A program made the translations under genes and the position numbers. A DNA stretch of 64,000 nucleotides, from positions 20,588,001-20,652,000 of the forward strand of contig CM060070.1 of the NCBI GenBank assembly GCA_030533445.1, given 5' to 3'. Positions 46,172 through 57,290 of the stretch are shown piece by piece. The stretch is from Cyprinodon diabolis. Its lineage: Eukaryota; Chordata; Actinopteri; Cyprinodontiformes; Cyprinodontidae. Each line of letters opens with the position of its first letter. Position 1 is the stretch's first letter. The notes beneath the pieces are model-generated. The model searched no databases, was not told the DNA's origin, and worked only from the letters and a program-made list of their open reading frames with translations.

Positions 46172-47456
46172 TCTGGCTGCAGACCTGCACTGTCAGGACC
46201 CTGGCTGTAGAGCTGCACTTTCAGGACCCTGGCTGAAGAGCTGCACTTTCAGGACCCTGGCTGCAGAGCTGCACTGTCAGGGCCCTGGCTGCAGAGCTGC
46301 ACTGTCAGGGCCCTGGCTGCAGAGCTGCACTGTCAGGACCCTGGCTGCAGAGCTGCACTTTCAGGACCTTGGCTGCAGAGCTGCACTGTCAGGACCCTGG
46401 CTGCAGAGCTGCACTGTCAGGACCCTGGCTGCAGAGCTGCACTTTCAGGACCTTGGCTGCAGAGCTGCACTGTCAGGACCCTGGCTGCAGAGCTGCACTG
46501 TCAGGACCCTGGCTGCAGAGCTGCACTTTCAGGACCCTGGCTGCAGAGCTGCACTTTCAGGACCTTGGCTGCAGAGCTGCACTGTCAGGACCCTGGCTGC
46601 AGAGCTGCACTGTCAGGACCCTGGCTGCAGAGCTGCACTTTCAGGACCCTGGCTGCAGAGCTGCACTTTCAGGACCCTGGCTGCAGAGCTGCACTGTCAG
46701 GACCCTGGCTGCAGAGGTGCACTTTCAGGACCCTGGCTGCAGAGCTGCACTGTCAGGACCCTGGCTGCAGAGGTGCACTTTCAGGACCCTGGCTGCAGAG
46801 CTGCACTGTCAGGGCCCTGGCTGCAGGGCTGCACTGTCAGGACCCTGGCTGCAGAGCTGCACTTTCAGGACCCTGGCTGCAGAGCTGCACTGTTAGGACC
46901 CTGGCTGCAGAGCTGCACTTTCAGGATCCCGGCTGCAGAGCTGCACTGTCAGGACCCTGGCTGCAGAGCTGCACTGTCAGGGCCCTGGCTGCAGAGCTGC
47001 ACTTTCAGGACCCTGGCTGCAGAGCTGCACTGTTAGGACCCTGGCTGCAGAGCTGCACTGTCAGGGCCCTGGCTGCAGAGCTGCACTGTCAGGACCCTGG
47101 CTGCAGAGCTGCACTTTCAGGACCCTGGATGCAGAGCTGCACTGTTAGGACCCTGGCTGCAGAGCTGCACTGTCAGGACCCTGGCTGCAGAGCTGCACTT
47201 TCAGGACCCTGGCTGCAGAGCTGCACTTTCAGGACCCTGGCTGCAGAGCTGCACTGTTAGGACCCTGGCTGCAGAGCTGCACTTTCAGGACCCTGGCTGC
47301 AGAGCTGCACTGTCAGGACCCTGGCTGCAGAGCTGCACTTTTAGGACCGTGGCTGCAGAGCTGCACTGTTAGGACTCTGGCTGCAGAGCTTTCACTGTCA
47401 GGACCCTGGCTGCAGACTGCACTGTCAGGACCCTGGCTGCAGACCTGCACTGTGAG
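46172..47456 (+). repeat. 28-bp minisatellite, about 46 units
   Basis: The unit is CTGGCTGCAGAGCTGCACTG followed by TCAGGACC (28 bases), repeated head to tail for about 1.28 kb with few indels. The main variants are G or T in CACT(G/T)TCAG, A or G in GG(A/G)CC, and C or T in ACC(C/T)TGG. In the first half the variants often follow a three-unit pattern (84 bases). No stop codon occurs in several frames, which yields long meaningless open frames of 175-303 codons. A PstI word CTGCAG occurs in almost every unit. Confidence 0.97.
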
Positions 47457-47639
47457 GACTGTGTAGTTAGAACTTAGAAGTTTATTTGAAGACTTTCAAA
47501 GTAAAAAAGAAGTTGATTCGAAGCCTTTCTAAAGTAAAAGCAAGTATCGATAAACTCCCCGTGAAGCTAGCTCTCTTTCACAAACAAGTGTTTTTATGCT
47601 GGAAACTTATGTAGACGCACAATTTTCCTCCGCACCAAA

Positions 47640-47860
47640 CACCTATCTGGAATAATAGATATGTGCTACATAGAAATAAGTCTCTGCATTTGGATCGCTG
47701 GATGGAAAAGGGCATTTGGTCATAAGGTATAAGACTTTTTCTAAACCACAATGGAGGTTGGATTTTGAGGACGATTTTTGCTTATTGTATAATTTAAAGT
47801 GCTCCTATGCTCAGTTTAACAATGTCATAAACTCTAAGCAAACACCTGCTGTGCGCTACT
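47640..47860 (+). mobile_element. L1/Tx1-type ORF2 C-terminal fragment
   Basis: Translation from 47639 gives TPIWNNRYVLHRNKSLHLDR, then WMEKGIWS and a stop. With one frame change it continues as KTFSKPQWRLDFEDDFCLLY and NLKCSYAQF. The first part matches the P-x-W-x-N...W-x-x-x-G-I pattern found in the C-terminal part of L1-clade ORF2. It is a short, dead relic. It differs from the corresponding part of the L1 at 4763. Confidence 0.6.
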
Positions 47861-47900
47861 CCTGTAGGCTTTGAATACAACTTCTTGAATCAACTTTCAG

Positions 47901-47948
47901 TCCTGACAGTGCAGGAGTTCCCATTCTGCAGGTCTGCAGCCAGACTCT
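47901..47948 (-). repeat. Inverted, diverged minisatellite unit
   Basis: Read in reverse this gives GTCTGGCTGCAGACCTGCA, then a 17-base interruption, then CTGTCAGGA. The first minisatellite unit at 46166-46198 also starts GTCTGGCTGCAGACCTGCA and continues CTGTCAGGA. So one unit-length sequence lies in opposite orientation about 450 bases beyond the array. Confidence 0.8.
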
Positions 47949-48531
47949 TGAAAAAAATAGATGTCTTCCTTAAAAGCTATGTTTCATTTATAGGTCTCCC
48001 ATGCTGTTCTTTTTTTTGTTTTGTATACATGTAGTTTTTAAAACAGCCAAACAACGGTCAGTGCAATTTAATCCTATCAGATGAATTTTTGGAAAATTTG
48101 TTGAAATGCAATTTAAAAGGCATTTCTCCCTCATCTCGCTCCTGTTGTTACATACAAGTTTGATAGAAAATGTTCCACTCTGTATGAATCCACACCTCAG
48201 CTCAAATAATGCTTTTTCACCAATGTGTAAAACTGGCACAAAAAATGTGTGAAATTAAGCCCTTCTCGACTTTCAGATCTTTTTCTGGCTTGTTTTTGTT
48301 AAACCTTTCTAATCTGATGGTTCTGGTTCTCAGCTCTGTCCCTCTTTTTTTTCTCCTTCCCTCCTGAGACCGACTCCCCTCTGCTGACATTGCAGATGCA
48401 TCTTTATGATGTAAACATTTTTAACTGTTACCGCATCTATCACGGTTTCTTACGACAACATCCTGTTCTAACACATTCACTCAAACTTTACTGCTTACAT
48501 GTTGGAAATTGTTTTCCCTTCTTCTCTTCAG

Positions 48532-48652
48532 ATTCTCAGTAACAGGAAAGGTTTACTACCAGAACCGAACCTGGCTCAGCTGTTGACAAGTATGACCAAT
48601 CCAGCTGCCCTGCAGATCCTTATGAGGCCCTACCAGGGTGGGAAAAGAGGAG
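48532..48652 (+). CDS. raver2: raver2 exon: linker after RRM3
   Basis: The exon is 121 bases, from cttctcttcag to gtatgt, entering in phase 0 and leaving with one base of the next codon. It begins ILSNRKGLLPEPNLAQLLTS and reads on MTNPAALQILMRPYQGGKRG. KGLLPEPN is a signature of the raver family just after RRM3. The following residues are hydrophobic and likely helical. No catalytic role is expected; the protein is an adaptor. Confidence 0.95.
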
Positions 48653-49458
48653 GTATGTCTGAAATTCATTACTGCCAGCATTTCTGCAAATAATCCTGAT
48701 AATTCTCAGATTATTTAACCCTTTTTGGGTCAGTGGTCACACTGACATTATCAGATTAAAACTGTTTTAAACCGTTTTGCTAATAAAACTAGGTCCAACC
48801 AAAAGTGTCACTCATAAATACAAATTTATAAACAATTCTAGTGTGCTTATATTGTTTGTTTTGCTCCTTTTCAGCGGCTTTATAAATTAATTTAGGAGGG
48901 AATAAGCGGTTGCTGGCTTAAATAATAAACTTTGCAGTAATAAAGTACTGTTTGAAAATAGAATGTAGGCCATCATCAGAAGGCAGTAAAAGAAGAATGG
49001 GGTTATTTTAAAAGTAGTAAAGCATGTATTAAGTATGTATGAAGATACATTTTATTTTTGTAATTTTGTTAACATGCTTGCCCTCAGTTAGTAGAACAAA
49101 ATAAATGAAAACTTTTGTCCTAATGCTATTATTTACCAAGCCACTAAAAGAATAAAGTCAACATTCAGCTGGATGTTAACGTGATTTGCTCTGGTTTGCC
49201 TTTTTAACTTATCAGTCTGTGATATATGTTGGACTACAGACCTTTTATGTGTTTATTTTAGGTATGGCAACTAATATAATAACACAGCCCTTTATGCCTC
49301 TGAAGAGACTTAAAAACATACAAAACAGTCTGAACTGAGAATAGCTCTTAAAATCTAAATAAAACAGAAAGTACCCTCTCCTCAGAAAAATTGTCTGAAT
49401 CCTGAGTGCATATTGTTGTTTGGAGGCAGACTATTTTGTCTTCATTACAGGTACGTAT

Positions 49459-49461
<3 letters not shown>

Positions 49462-49510
<49 letters not shown>
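49462..49510 (+). repeat. (AT)n microsatellite
   Basis: A pure AT dinucleotide run of about 49 bases inside the intron. It creates an open frame of Tyr-Ile repeats that has no meaning. Confidence 0.95.
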
Positions 49511-49512
<2 letters not shown>

Positions 49513-50929
49513 AACATATAGCTGAAATCTATCAACCCAAATATTTGGGCATTAATAGTTGTCATGCACATTGCAGACTTAGTTTGTCGTTTTTAGGGCC
49601 TATCAGAACCATTAACTATTTCAGTAGTCTTCTCACTCAGAAGGGACTTGGCTGGTAATCAAAGACCTACACTCTTTGAGTGCGTCTGCCTGTCAGGCAC
49701 TGTATATAGGCTTCTGTAATCATCTTGTCTTCGTTATTTGATGAATGGCTAATCAGGTATTAAAATGAAATTGTGTGACATTAGTAGAACAAATGAGAAC
49801 AGGAAGGAGAGAAGATGGGAGAGGTGGTGGAGCTCTCTTAAACAAGAGCACACACAATTAAATTCTAAAATTAGGGCCTTGATTAAATGTTAAACTTGCT
49901 GCACCTATTCTGGTGGTACCTACTATTAGCATCGACGCCCACATTTATTCTGAGGGGGTGTTGGAATTTTGGTGTAACTTACGTGTGCATTAAACCTGAA
50001 GTAAAAGAGGAGGTTGGATGGCACTTATCTTTGAGTGAGGGGTGTAAAATCAGATTGAACCTCATAAAATAATTATTCTGATGTTAAAACAATTAAATGA
50101 AGCAACAGATTGTATCATATTCAGTCAGTAGAATCAGTTTTGGTATTTTTGTGTTTTTATTTCTTTTTTTTATTTAAAAAAAAACTGTGGAAATGGCAAT
50201 GATCTCTCCAGCAGTCTTTTATCATTGTTAGACATTTTGTCATTTTGTTCTAATTTGAACAAGAGCTTAAGCCGACCAGTTGGTCCATTTTCACAAGTTG
50301 CATAATGTGTATATCTTAACAATAAGTCAATATTTTTCATACTGTAATGAATTTATTTATAACGCCTTTAAATAGAAATCTTTGCAATGTCCTTTTGTGC
50401 TCCTAAAAGGAAGGGAATAAAACAGTATATTTTAGGGAGAAAGAATGAATGTAAATATACAGTGAAAATCAAATTTGTTGTTGGAAATAACCTTCCCTGC
50501 CCCAAGATTAAAAAAAACAAAAAAAAAAAACAAGCTATTTGCTAATGCTGTTAGTCATTGTGTATCCTTTTTTTCTGCAGCTTGCAGTAGCTGTATTTGT
50601 CAACTGCCTTCTAAGGAATCCCAGTCCATTCTTGTTTGCCAAGGTTCTCCAGATTTGACTGTCTTTGTCTGTAGTTTGCCCCACAGTTTTCAATTTGAAT
50701 TCCAGTCAGGAATTGTGCAAGCCAGTCAGTGAGGTTCACTCTGAGCTTTGCAAGGTACTCTGTCACTAAAAGTAACATATTTCTTGGATTTTTTTTATCA
50801 TTTTGTTCAGTGAAAACACAACTCAGATGCAGATTTAAACTAGCTTCATGAAGGGCTTTGTCAGAGAAAGAAATGGTTGAGTAAATGACCTCTGAGCTAG
50901 TTTTCTTGTCAAAGGGAGAACATAATGCT

Positions 50930-51370
50930 GGGGATTCAACTTACAAATACAGCAGAATGGGAGAATAGAGACAGAAAGAAGCAGAATAATGAAAAGAGGT
51001 CCCTATGTCCTCCAGCAATCTAAGCCTAGAGCAGCATAAATATAGAGATAGCTCAGGATAAAATGATCCACTCTAACTATAGGCTTCGTCAAAAAAGGAT
51101 TGTTTTAAGCCTGGTTTTTAAAGGCCTGCCTCACGCACTAAAACTGGTAGTTGGTTCCTCGAGAGAGGATCCTGATAGCTTAAAAATGCATCCAATTCTA
51201 CTTTTAGAAATTCTAGGAACTACTAGTAAACTTGCAGATTGAGAGTGAAGTGCTCTGTTAGGAACACATGGAACAATCAGATCTCTGATATAAGACTGAG
51301 CTTGGCTATTTAAGGCTTAGCATGTGAGAAAGAGGATTTTAAATTATATTCTGGATAAACCTCACTGAGT
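50930..51370 (+). repeat. Dispersed teleost repeat, later segment
   Basis: It opens with gggagaatagagacagaaag and gcagaataatgaaaag, matching the end of the 29290-29955 copy. It then continues into sequence not present there ('taaaactggtagttggttcc', 'tagaaattctaggaactact', 'gaagtgctctgttaggaaca'). The two copies therefore overlap end to start and together outline a repeat well over 1 kb long. The family is not known to me. Confidence 0.65.
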
Positions 51371-52184
51371 TTGTGTGTAGTTCTTGAAGCTTTACTAAAT
51401 CCACCTAAAAATCGTGATTGGGGGAGATTCTTTAAAATGTTCTTAAAGCTATTGTTAACCCTTTTGCTTGTACATTATTTTACTTGTACTTTTACCTTAA
51501 CTTTGCATTTCTATCCTGGTATGAAGCACTTTTTTGAATCTCTTACTTCTTTAGTGAGGTTTTATGTGGTTTTCAGTGACTATTGATTGGAAAACTGTCC
51601 AATCAGCCATCTTGGCATGGTTGTGTAGACCAGAACGTTGACATTACAGGTTTGTTCTATCATTTTTAAATGGTCTGTAATATTTACAAATTACAATAAG
51701 TTGAAATTGGGATTGACATTGTTTGTAATCCAATTTCCTAAATATAGAAAACTCTTAGGGTGTTTACATGAAATCCACATTGAAGCACATTGTTGCACTT
51801 TGGTTTAATAAAATTTTTTGACTTTGTGTGGAACTTGGTCTTAGCATCATTTTCAGCAGGACTGTTTTTCTGGGTTTATCGTCCCATGCAAAACAAATGA
51901 AGCCTGCAGGTAATTGTCGTTAACATTTTCATCCTTTTTTAATACTGAACTAAACCAAAAGTTTGTTATATGGTCCATTATTTTCTCCTATATTGCTCGT
52001 CTTGTGTTGGTTATATAGCAGGGAGCTATATGGGATTGCTTGAAATGGGCTTTAAATGACAAACAACTTGAATTACTTTTAACTTTCTACTATTTTAACT
52101 ATCAGTGGCTTTTAAAAAGAGGAAATTGATTAAGGTTTCTGTGCATCATTTTGTATGTTTTTTGTTTTGTTCTTTTTCTCGTAG

Positions 52185-52267
52185 GAAAATACGGGCGTAA
52201 TGCCGGCCTGCCCTTCCTCAGACCTCCTCTAACTGCTGCTCTGCTTACGCTGGGAAAAGCTCACCAG
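52185..52267 (+). CDS. raver2: raver2 exon: hydrophobic linker
   Basis: This 83-base exon completes the split glycine codon and reads GKYGRNAGLPFLRPPLTAAL then LTLGKAHQ. It leaves in phase 0 at CAG|gtcaca, a weak donor. The KAHQ end matches the same word in mammalian RAVER2. The following intron is only 93 bases, in frame and free of stops, so unspliced messages could also be translated. Confidence 0.9.
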
Positions 52268-52360
52268 GTCACATTAAAGTTGTCATCTTCGGGAGATTTT
52301 TCACAGCATCAATGTTTGCAATTGTTAATTTTGTTTTTTTATTTTGCTCTAAACCTACAG
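52268..52360 (+). other. raver2 93-base intron, in frame and stop-free
   Basis: This intron starts gtcaca and ends aaacctacag, with a T-rich tract and a plausible branch word ctctaaac. Its length is a multiple of three. If retained it would add 31 residues starting VTLKLSSSGDFSQHQ and ending in a very hydrophobic LLILFFYFALNLQ. I treat it as an intron because the flanking exons join like mammalian RAVER2 when it is removed. Confidence 0.8.
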
Positions 52361-52459
52361 AACGCCATGGTGGGTAACGGACTAGTCCTCCAGAACCTCC
52401 TGCACATGCAGCTTGCACAGCAGCAGCTTCTTCACATCAAAGACAAGCGAATCAGCAGT
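52361..52459 (+). CDS. raver2: raver2 exon: glutamine-rich linker
   Basis: The exon is 99 bases, 33 codons, phase 0 at both ends, up to AGT|gtaaga. It reads NAMVGNGLVLQNLLHMQLAQ then QQLLHIKDKRISS. The LQNL...LAQQQL pattern matches RAVER2. It is leucine- and glutamine-rich and probably forms a short amphipathic helix. Confidence 0.93.
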
Positions 52460-53132
52460 GTAAGACGCCTATGTTTGTGTGTGAGAACATTTGCATGAGT
52501 TATTGGGAAAGGTAGGTGTGTTCTCTGACATATGAGCTCTTACATTTTCAGCTTTTGCACTAAACTCATATTAAAACCTAATCACCTCTAAATCACTCAA
52601 CCTAATTGGCTCTTTTTGTTTATAGTAAGACCTGGGGGTGATTAAGTTTCCCCCTGACATTTACATCTTTTCTTTTCAAATGTCTCTGGTGTTTTCTTTA
52701 ATTGCTTCGAACAAAGCTAGAAGCCACAGTTGTAATGCTTAGAAGCTTTCTTCTGAAAGTCACAGACCAGGTGTTTTACTTCTGATTTTTTCTCCGCTCA
52801 GGCTCCCAATAGCATTGAAAAGAATAATAAGCCATTACATATTTTAAATTTAACCATCCTGCTTTTGCTACATGACACTCCAAATCTATGGCTAATGCAA
52901 GAAGGAAAGTTATTCATATACATAAAATGTTAGATTTTTTTTTAACCCTACATTAGTTTTCATTCAATCATTTAAAGTCTCCTGAGTTAATATTTTGTAG
53001 TAAATTGTCTCATTTAAATGAAATGGGACAAGTCTGTTTCATCTGTTCTACCTTCTCTTCTTATTCATCTTTTTTTTTACTATTGCATGTCTAAAGCTTT
53101 TTTTTTTTTTTTCTCTCCTCCACCTTTATCAG

Positions 53133-53244
53133 GTCACCAGTCTGCTTGGAGACCCTTCCAGGCTGCTGATGCAGAAAGCTCTGTCTCTGAGGCCTCCAGG
53201 TCTCCTATCACTGGGTAAAGGCATCTTAGGTGACTCTCCTACAG
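53133..53244 (+). CDS. raver2: raver2 exon with two PTB-binding motifs
   Basis: The exon is 112 bases, between cacctttatcag and gtaggc, leaving one base of a split codon. It reads VTSLLGDPSRLLMQKALSLR then PPGLLSLGKGILGDSPT. SLLGDPS and GILGDSP fit the [S/G][I/L]LGxxP motif by which raver proteins bind RRM2 of PTB. The two motifs are about 27 residues apart. A third lies in the exon at 60561. Confidence 0.93.
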
Positions 53245-53479
53245 GTAGGCAAAGCTGACTTCTGAGATTTAGTTAAAACACTGAGTTTTTTTTCCGCAAT
53301 AACTAATAACAAAAGAGTTAAAAATCAAAGGTATTCTTTACCTGCAGCTTATTTTCTAATACTGTCTTCTTGTAATACTAGCTCAATCTGGTTGCATACC
53401 AAGTTTTTCCTAAAAGATGAACTAATCCCGATGCTGTATTATTAGCTATCATTCTGTTTTACACTGTTTTTGCTCAATT

Positions 53480-54775
53480 TGTCAGTGAATAAAACCTTTC
53501 AGGTAGATTTGAATAACAAAGAAGGACAACACGATACTGCACATGTGCTCAGGGGATAAACAATGGAGTAACCTACTGCAGCTAAGCCTGTTAGCACATC
53601 CCAGGGAAGTGAAGAAATAACGAAGAAAAGTCAAAGATCCAATAAAAATTAAATCCCCATCATTACTCAATTAGAAGTAAAGTACCAGGATTATAAATAG
53701 TTATTAGTTCAAACCTTTTACTCAATAGAAGCAAACAATTACAAGTTTAAGAACTACTTAAAGTATTACAGTAAGATGTGAAGGGGAAAAAATCCCACAA
53801 AGTACGAAGGCGTGTATGTTATATAAAAATGTTAATGTTGAATAATTTGAAATTCATGGGGCTACCAATTACAGCTGCATATATGTTTCATGAAGTGCAA
53901 GATATAATGACTAATACCTATGGTGCAAAAAGTTAGACTTCAGATGCCTTTTGAGTAGCCTTTACGGGATAGAACATTTTGAGCCAATCTGACTGTATGA
54001 TCTGGTTTAATTGTCTCTGTAAAGTTCCTTAAGATGGCATGTGTTTTGAATTACCATTATATAGATAACCTGAATTTGATTGAATTGAATTGAGAGTAAA
54101 AATACATTCAAGCTTAGCTGCACTAACATTTAACCAAAGGTTACAAAACAGGACAGGAAGAAGAATCCAAGGCAGGCTTTGTAAAACTCAGTTGTTTAAG
54201 GTTGATCAAGTAAAATGCACAGTACTGAAAATAAACTTTTTTTCTCAAAATAACTGATCTAAAAGTAGATAAATATCCTGGTAATTCATGATACTCTGTT
54301 TGGCCATTGATGTGCAAAAGTTGTCTGCTCTTCTTGGCAAACGATCCCCTCAGTGGTACTTGGCTGGGAAATTCTCCTTTATTTCTTTAGAAACTTTTCC
54401 ATCCTTTTCTCTGCTACATCCGTGCTGAAATGTGACTTAAATGTGATCTGTCTAAAGTCCTGGTCAGACGAACAGTGTATAAACCAATAGGGTGTACGAA
54501 TGATAAATGCGTACTCTTCTCATCCAATCACAATCAACATTTTTTATCCAAATAGCACAGTTTATATGTGTTTTTTCCCACCCAAAAATGAACGTTTTAA
54601 AATGAGTAATGAGGCTACTTAAAAAAAAGTTAGGAGTAGAAAGTACAGATAATTGTATAAAAAATTAAGTAAGGAGTAAAAGTTAAAAGTGGACCTAAAA
54701 ATAATTACTCCAGTAAAGTATAAATAACATAGGTAAGGTAACAAAGTATTTATACTTATTTCCTTGACACCTCTG
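53480..54775. mobile_element. Decayed hAT-like non-autonomous repeat
   Basis: The right end, read in reverse, is CAGAGGTGTCAAGGAAATAA then GTATAAATACTTTGTTACC, a well-known start of fish hAT-type elements. Many 'agtaaaag', 'agtacaga' and 'ttactcaa' words fill both ends (53670-53760 and 54600-54740). The left terminus is not preserved clearly, so the start is approximate. There is no transposase. Confidence 0.5.
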
Positions 54776-55721
54776 GTGCTGGAAGTACATTATAAAGATT
54801 GGTCTTCTCTGAAGTACAAGCTAAAACTGCAGAGCTGTTGGGGCTGCTAGATTTCTAGATGTGTGAGTAAATGTTAATACTCATACAAGTGATAGCATTG
54901 TTTAGCATAGCATTATGTTTCAGACTGTTTGAGTTCCCTCAAAGAAAATTATTTTAAAACCATGTTTTCCCTTATTTGCATTTATGCTCAGACAAGGGAA
55001 AATCTGTTGACATCTGGTGCCTAAAGGTTGGGGTATCTGAGCCCTTGAAGGTCAGCTCCGATATTTGAACTCGCTGTCAGAAAGTGTAAATGTTTGGGAT
55101 GACAGGGCCGAATATCTCACAGCTGTACATTACTGAAACAAACATCCCCAGGATGCAGCAGTGCATTTCCAACTCAAATCCCCAGCATAGACAAGCTGTT
55201 GTTGTTTTAAATGGAAATGATATCTCACATATAATGGGCAGAGACATAGCAGACAGTTGTGTGTAATAATGTATTAGTGGGTCCGTCCTTCAGTGTCTGG
55301 GTGTGTGTGTTTGTTTTACTTCTGTTCTGTTTGTAAAGTAAAGCTTTGATTGTTGTTAGCTGGGAATCTTAACCTAAAGACTCGTTGGAGTCAATCCTAT
55401 CATTGTGTTGCAGAGGTTATTTGTCACAGTGATATTAGATCCGTAATATTTATAACTCTTGCGTGTGGGTGTTCATCTTTAGTGTTGTGTGTGTGTCTGC
55501 TCTTGTTATGTGTTTGTACATCTTTTTGTTATTAAACCCTGGAGTAAGCGAGGGAGATATTGGGAGTGTGCAGCTAAGTGCTGAGCTGTAGATGAGCATG
55601 ATAAGTGATGAAGAATGAGCAGGAAGCCCATTTGAAATTATAACACTCAGCTCTAGAGACAGCTTGGCTGGGATCTCAGGTTTCACCAAGATAATTTTTC
55701 TGTTTTTTTTTCCCCCTCCAG

Positions 55722-55755
55722 TGGAGACGAATGCCATTGGTCATCATGAAAAGCT
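55722..55755 (+). other. Possible cryptic or alternative raver2 exon
   Basis: A very strong polypyrimidine tract and acceptor (tttttttccccctccag) precede 55722, and a donor-like gtatct follows 55755. In the frame left open by the previous exon it reads VETNAIGHHEK, faintly like ELGHHHGEAHK of mammalian RAVER2. The 34-base length would shift the frame for the next exon, and read-through stops at TAG 55766. I therefore do not include it in the coding model. Confidence 0.25.
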
Positions 55756-55915
55756 GTATCTTATATAGTCTGTTATCCTTCCGACACCTTACTTCGCTTC
55801 ATTTCCTCTACTATATTTCTTTGTGCTATCTTCCTTCTTTATCTTTGCTTTCCCTCCCATTCATTTCCTTACTTTTTTTTTTAATGTTCTCATATGTTTT
55901 CCTTCTCCATCCTAG

Positions 55916-56268
55916 AGTTGCTACAGGAGCCTGTGCCATCAACTACCCACAGCTCTGCAGTAGTGGCTTCAGCAGCCGGGGTGATGCCGTTTCTTCAGGG
56001 TCGAGGAGCAGGAACAGGAGGAGGAGACCATAACATTTCCCTGTCTGTGTCAACAGCCCCTTCTGCTTCCTCCTCTTCCTGTTCCACCTCCTGCGACAGA
56101 CAGCCGGCTCCTCCTGGGACGTTGGGGAGCTCCCAGCCACAGGGACAGAGCTACTCTTTGGGTATAAGTAACTCAGGCCTTGGCCCGCCTCCACCTAAAC
56201 CCCCCGGAGGAGTGTATGCATCATCCGGCCAGCACAACAGCTCAGATGGTAACAGTCTGACTAACATG
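55916..56268 (+). CDS. raver2: raver2 exon: Ser/Pro-rich tail
   Basis: At 353 bases this is the largest visible exon, between ctccatcctag and ATG|gtgagc. It begins (G)AG: ELLQEPVPSTTHSSAVVAS then AAGVMPFLQGRGAG, matching the TTITAGMGMLPF region of mammalian RAVER2 only loosely. The rest is low-complexity (TAPSASSSSCSTSC, PPPPKPPGGV) and probably disordered. It ends SLTNM in phase 0. Divergence of this part from mammals is expected in a disordered region. Confidence 0.88.
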
Positions 56269-56479
56269 GTGAGCACACTGAGGTGTAAAGATGCCACCCT
56301 GTTAACTGTAGCTTCTTCCTTCTGCAGAGCGATGATCAAAATCTTCTGGCCTGAATATCATTAGTTTACCAGTAGCTTACACGGTGTCCCTCCTTTATTT
56401 ATACTAAACCAGATATTACAGCTCTTGACAAATACTATAATACAGAGGTTAGCATTTCTTTAGCTAAATGGCCACATGT

Positions 56480-57290
56480 GTTTCATGACATGGGACAGAT
56501 GGACCCAGTATTCAGGCAGAGTCGGACAGAGGGATGTTTCAAAACATTTAATGCAAAATAATAAGACAGAACAGAAACACGGGCTGCTGTGGATCAGTGG
56601 ACCTGCAGCGACTGCAGGGGGAAGGCAGCGAATTGCTCATCAATGGCACTCCGAATGTGGGAGAAACACAGGTTAGTGACCAGGATAATCTGACAGAAGA
56701 TGATTATCCGTGTGTGTCACTTACCTGGTTTAACAGGTCAGTCCATCCTCTCATTAAAGGCAGGATCAGCCAATGCACTGTCAATGAGATGCGGCACTGA
56801 GCCGTCTAGAGCATCCCTGATGCAGCAACCCTAGCTAGCAGGCAGGAGACTGATCCAGGTTCAGTTCAGAACGGGACCGTTCTGAGAACTATGAATCTGT
56901 AGCCAGAGCAGGGTTTCCTATCCACACAGGAACAGACAGATACAGGGTTCTAGGAATCCACAGAGCATTAAGGCAGGTTCCGAGTTACAATGAGTCCAGC
57001 TGCGAGTTCAGACAGACAAGCTCAGATGGAGAGAGGCAGGCCCAGTGGTTGAAAGGGACAGAAACAACACATGGTACCAGGAGAACGGCAGAACTTTAAA
57101 CTATTCTCCACCTCGGAGCCAGGTTTACGGGAATTAAGACAGGCTCCGATAGCTGAGCTGAACCGTGTATAAAGCAGTGGGAGCAGGTGAATAAGAGTGC
57201 TGATAATTAGAGCACGGGGAGGGAAGGGCAGGGGAATGAAGTGAGTAATCAGATCAGCTACCTGGGCTGCTATCATGACAATGTGGCACT
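56480..57290 (-). repeat. Dispersed repeat, possibly a solo LTR
   Basis: This 0.8-kb block is richer in GC than its surroundings. On the minus strand it starts near a cattgtcatgatagcagccc word and ends near ccatgtcatgaaacac. It contains 'aggttcagttcagaacggga' and 'gtttacgggaattaagacag'. It resembles LTR-like dispersed repeats of fish but no clean TG...CA ends or target duplications could be fixed. It contains no protein domain. Confidence 0.35.

Larger units (their letters stand above)
39234..48531 (+). other. raver2 intron (9.3 kb), repeats and minisatellite
   Basis: The intron starts gtgagt and ends cttctcttcag. It contains LINE copy 3, a Harbinger-type element, the 28-bp minisatellite and an L1 fragment. 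In 40640-46170 I see no gene or clear repeat. This includes 44640-45280, which is a little richer in GC but has no recognised domain. Confidence 0.85.
48653..52184 (+). other. raver2 intron (3.5 kb)
   Basis: It runs from gtatgt to ttctcgtag. It contains a TA run at 49462-49510 and a dispersed repeat at 50930-51370. Other parts (48800-49440, 49520-50900, 51380-52150) show nothing I recognise. Confidence 0.85.

Noticed and set aside
46125..47260. Open frames of 175-303 codons with repeated AALSGPWLQSC-like words
   Set aside because: They are translations of the 28-bp minisatellite in different frames. Unit length is not a multiple of three and all frames lack stops by chance.
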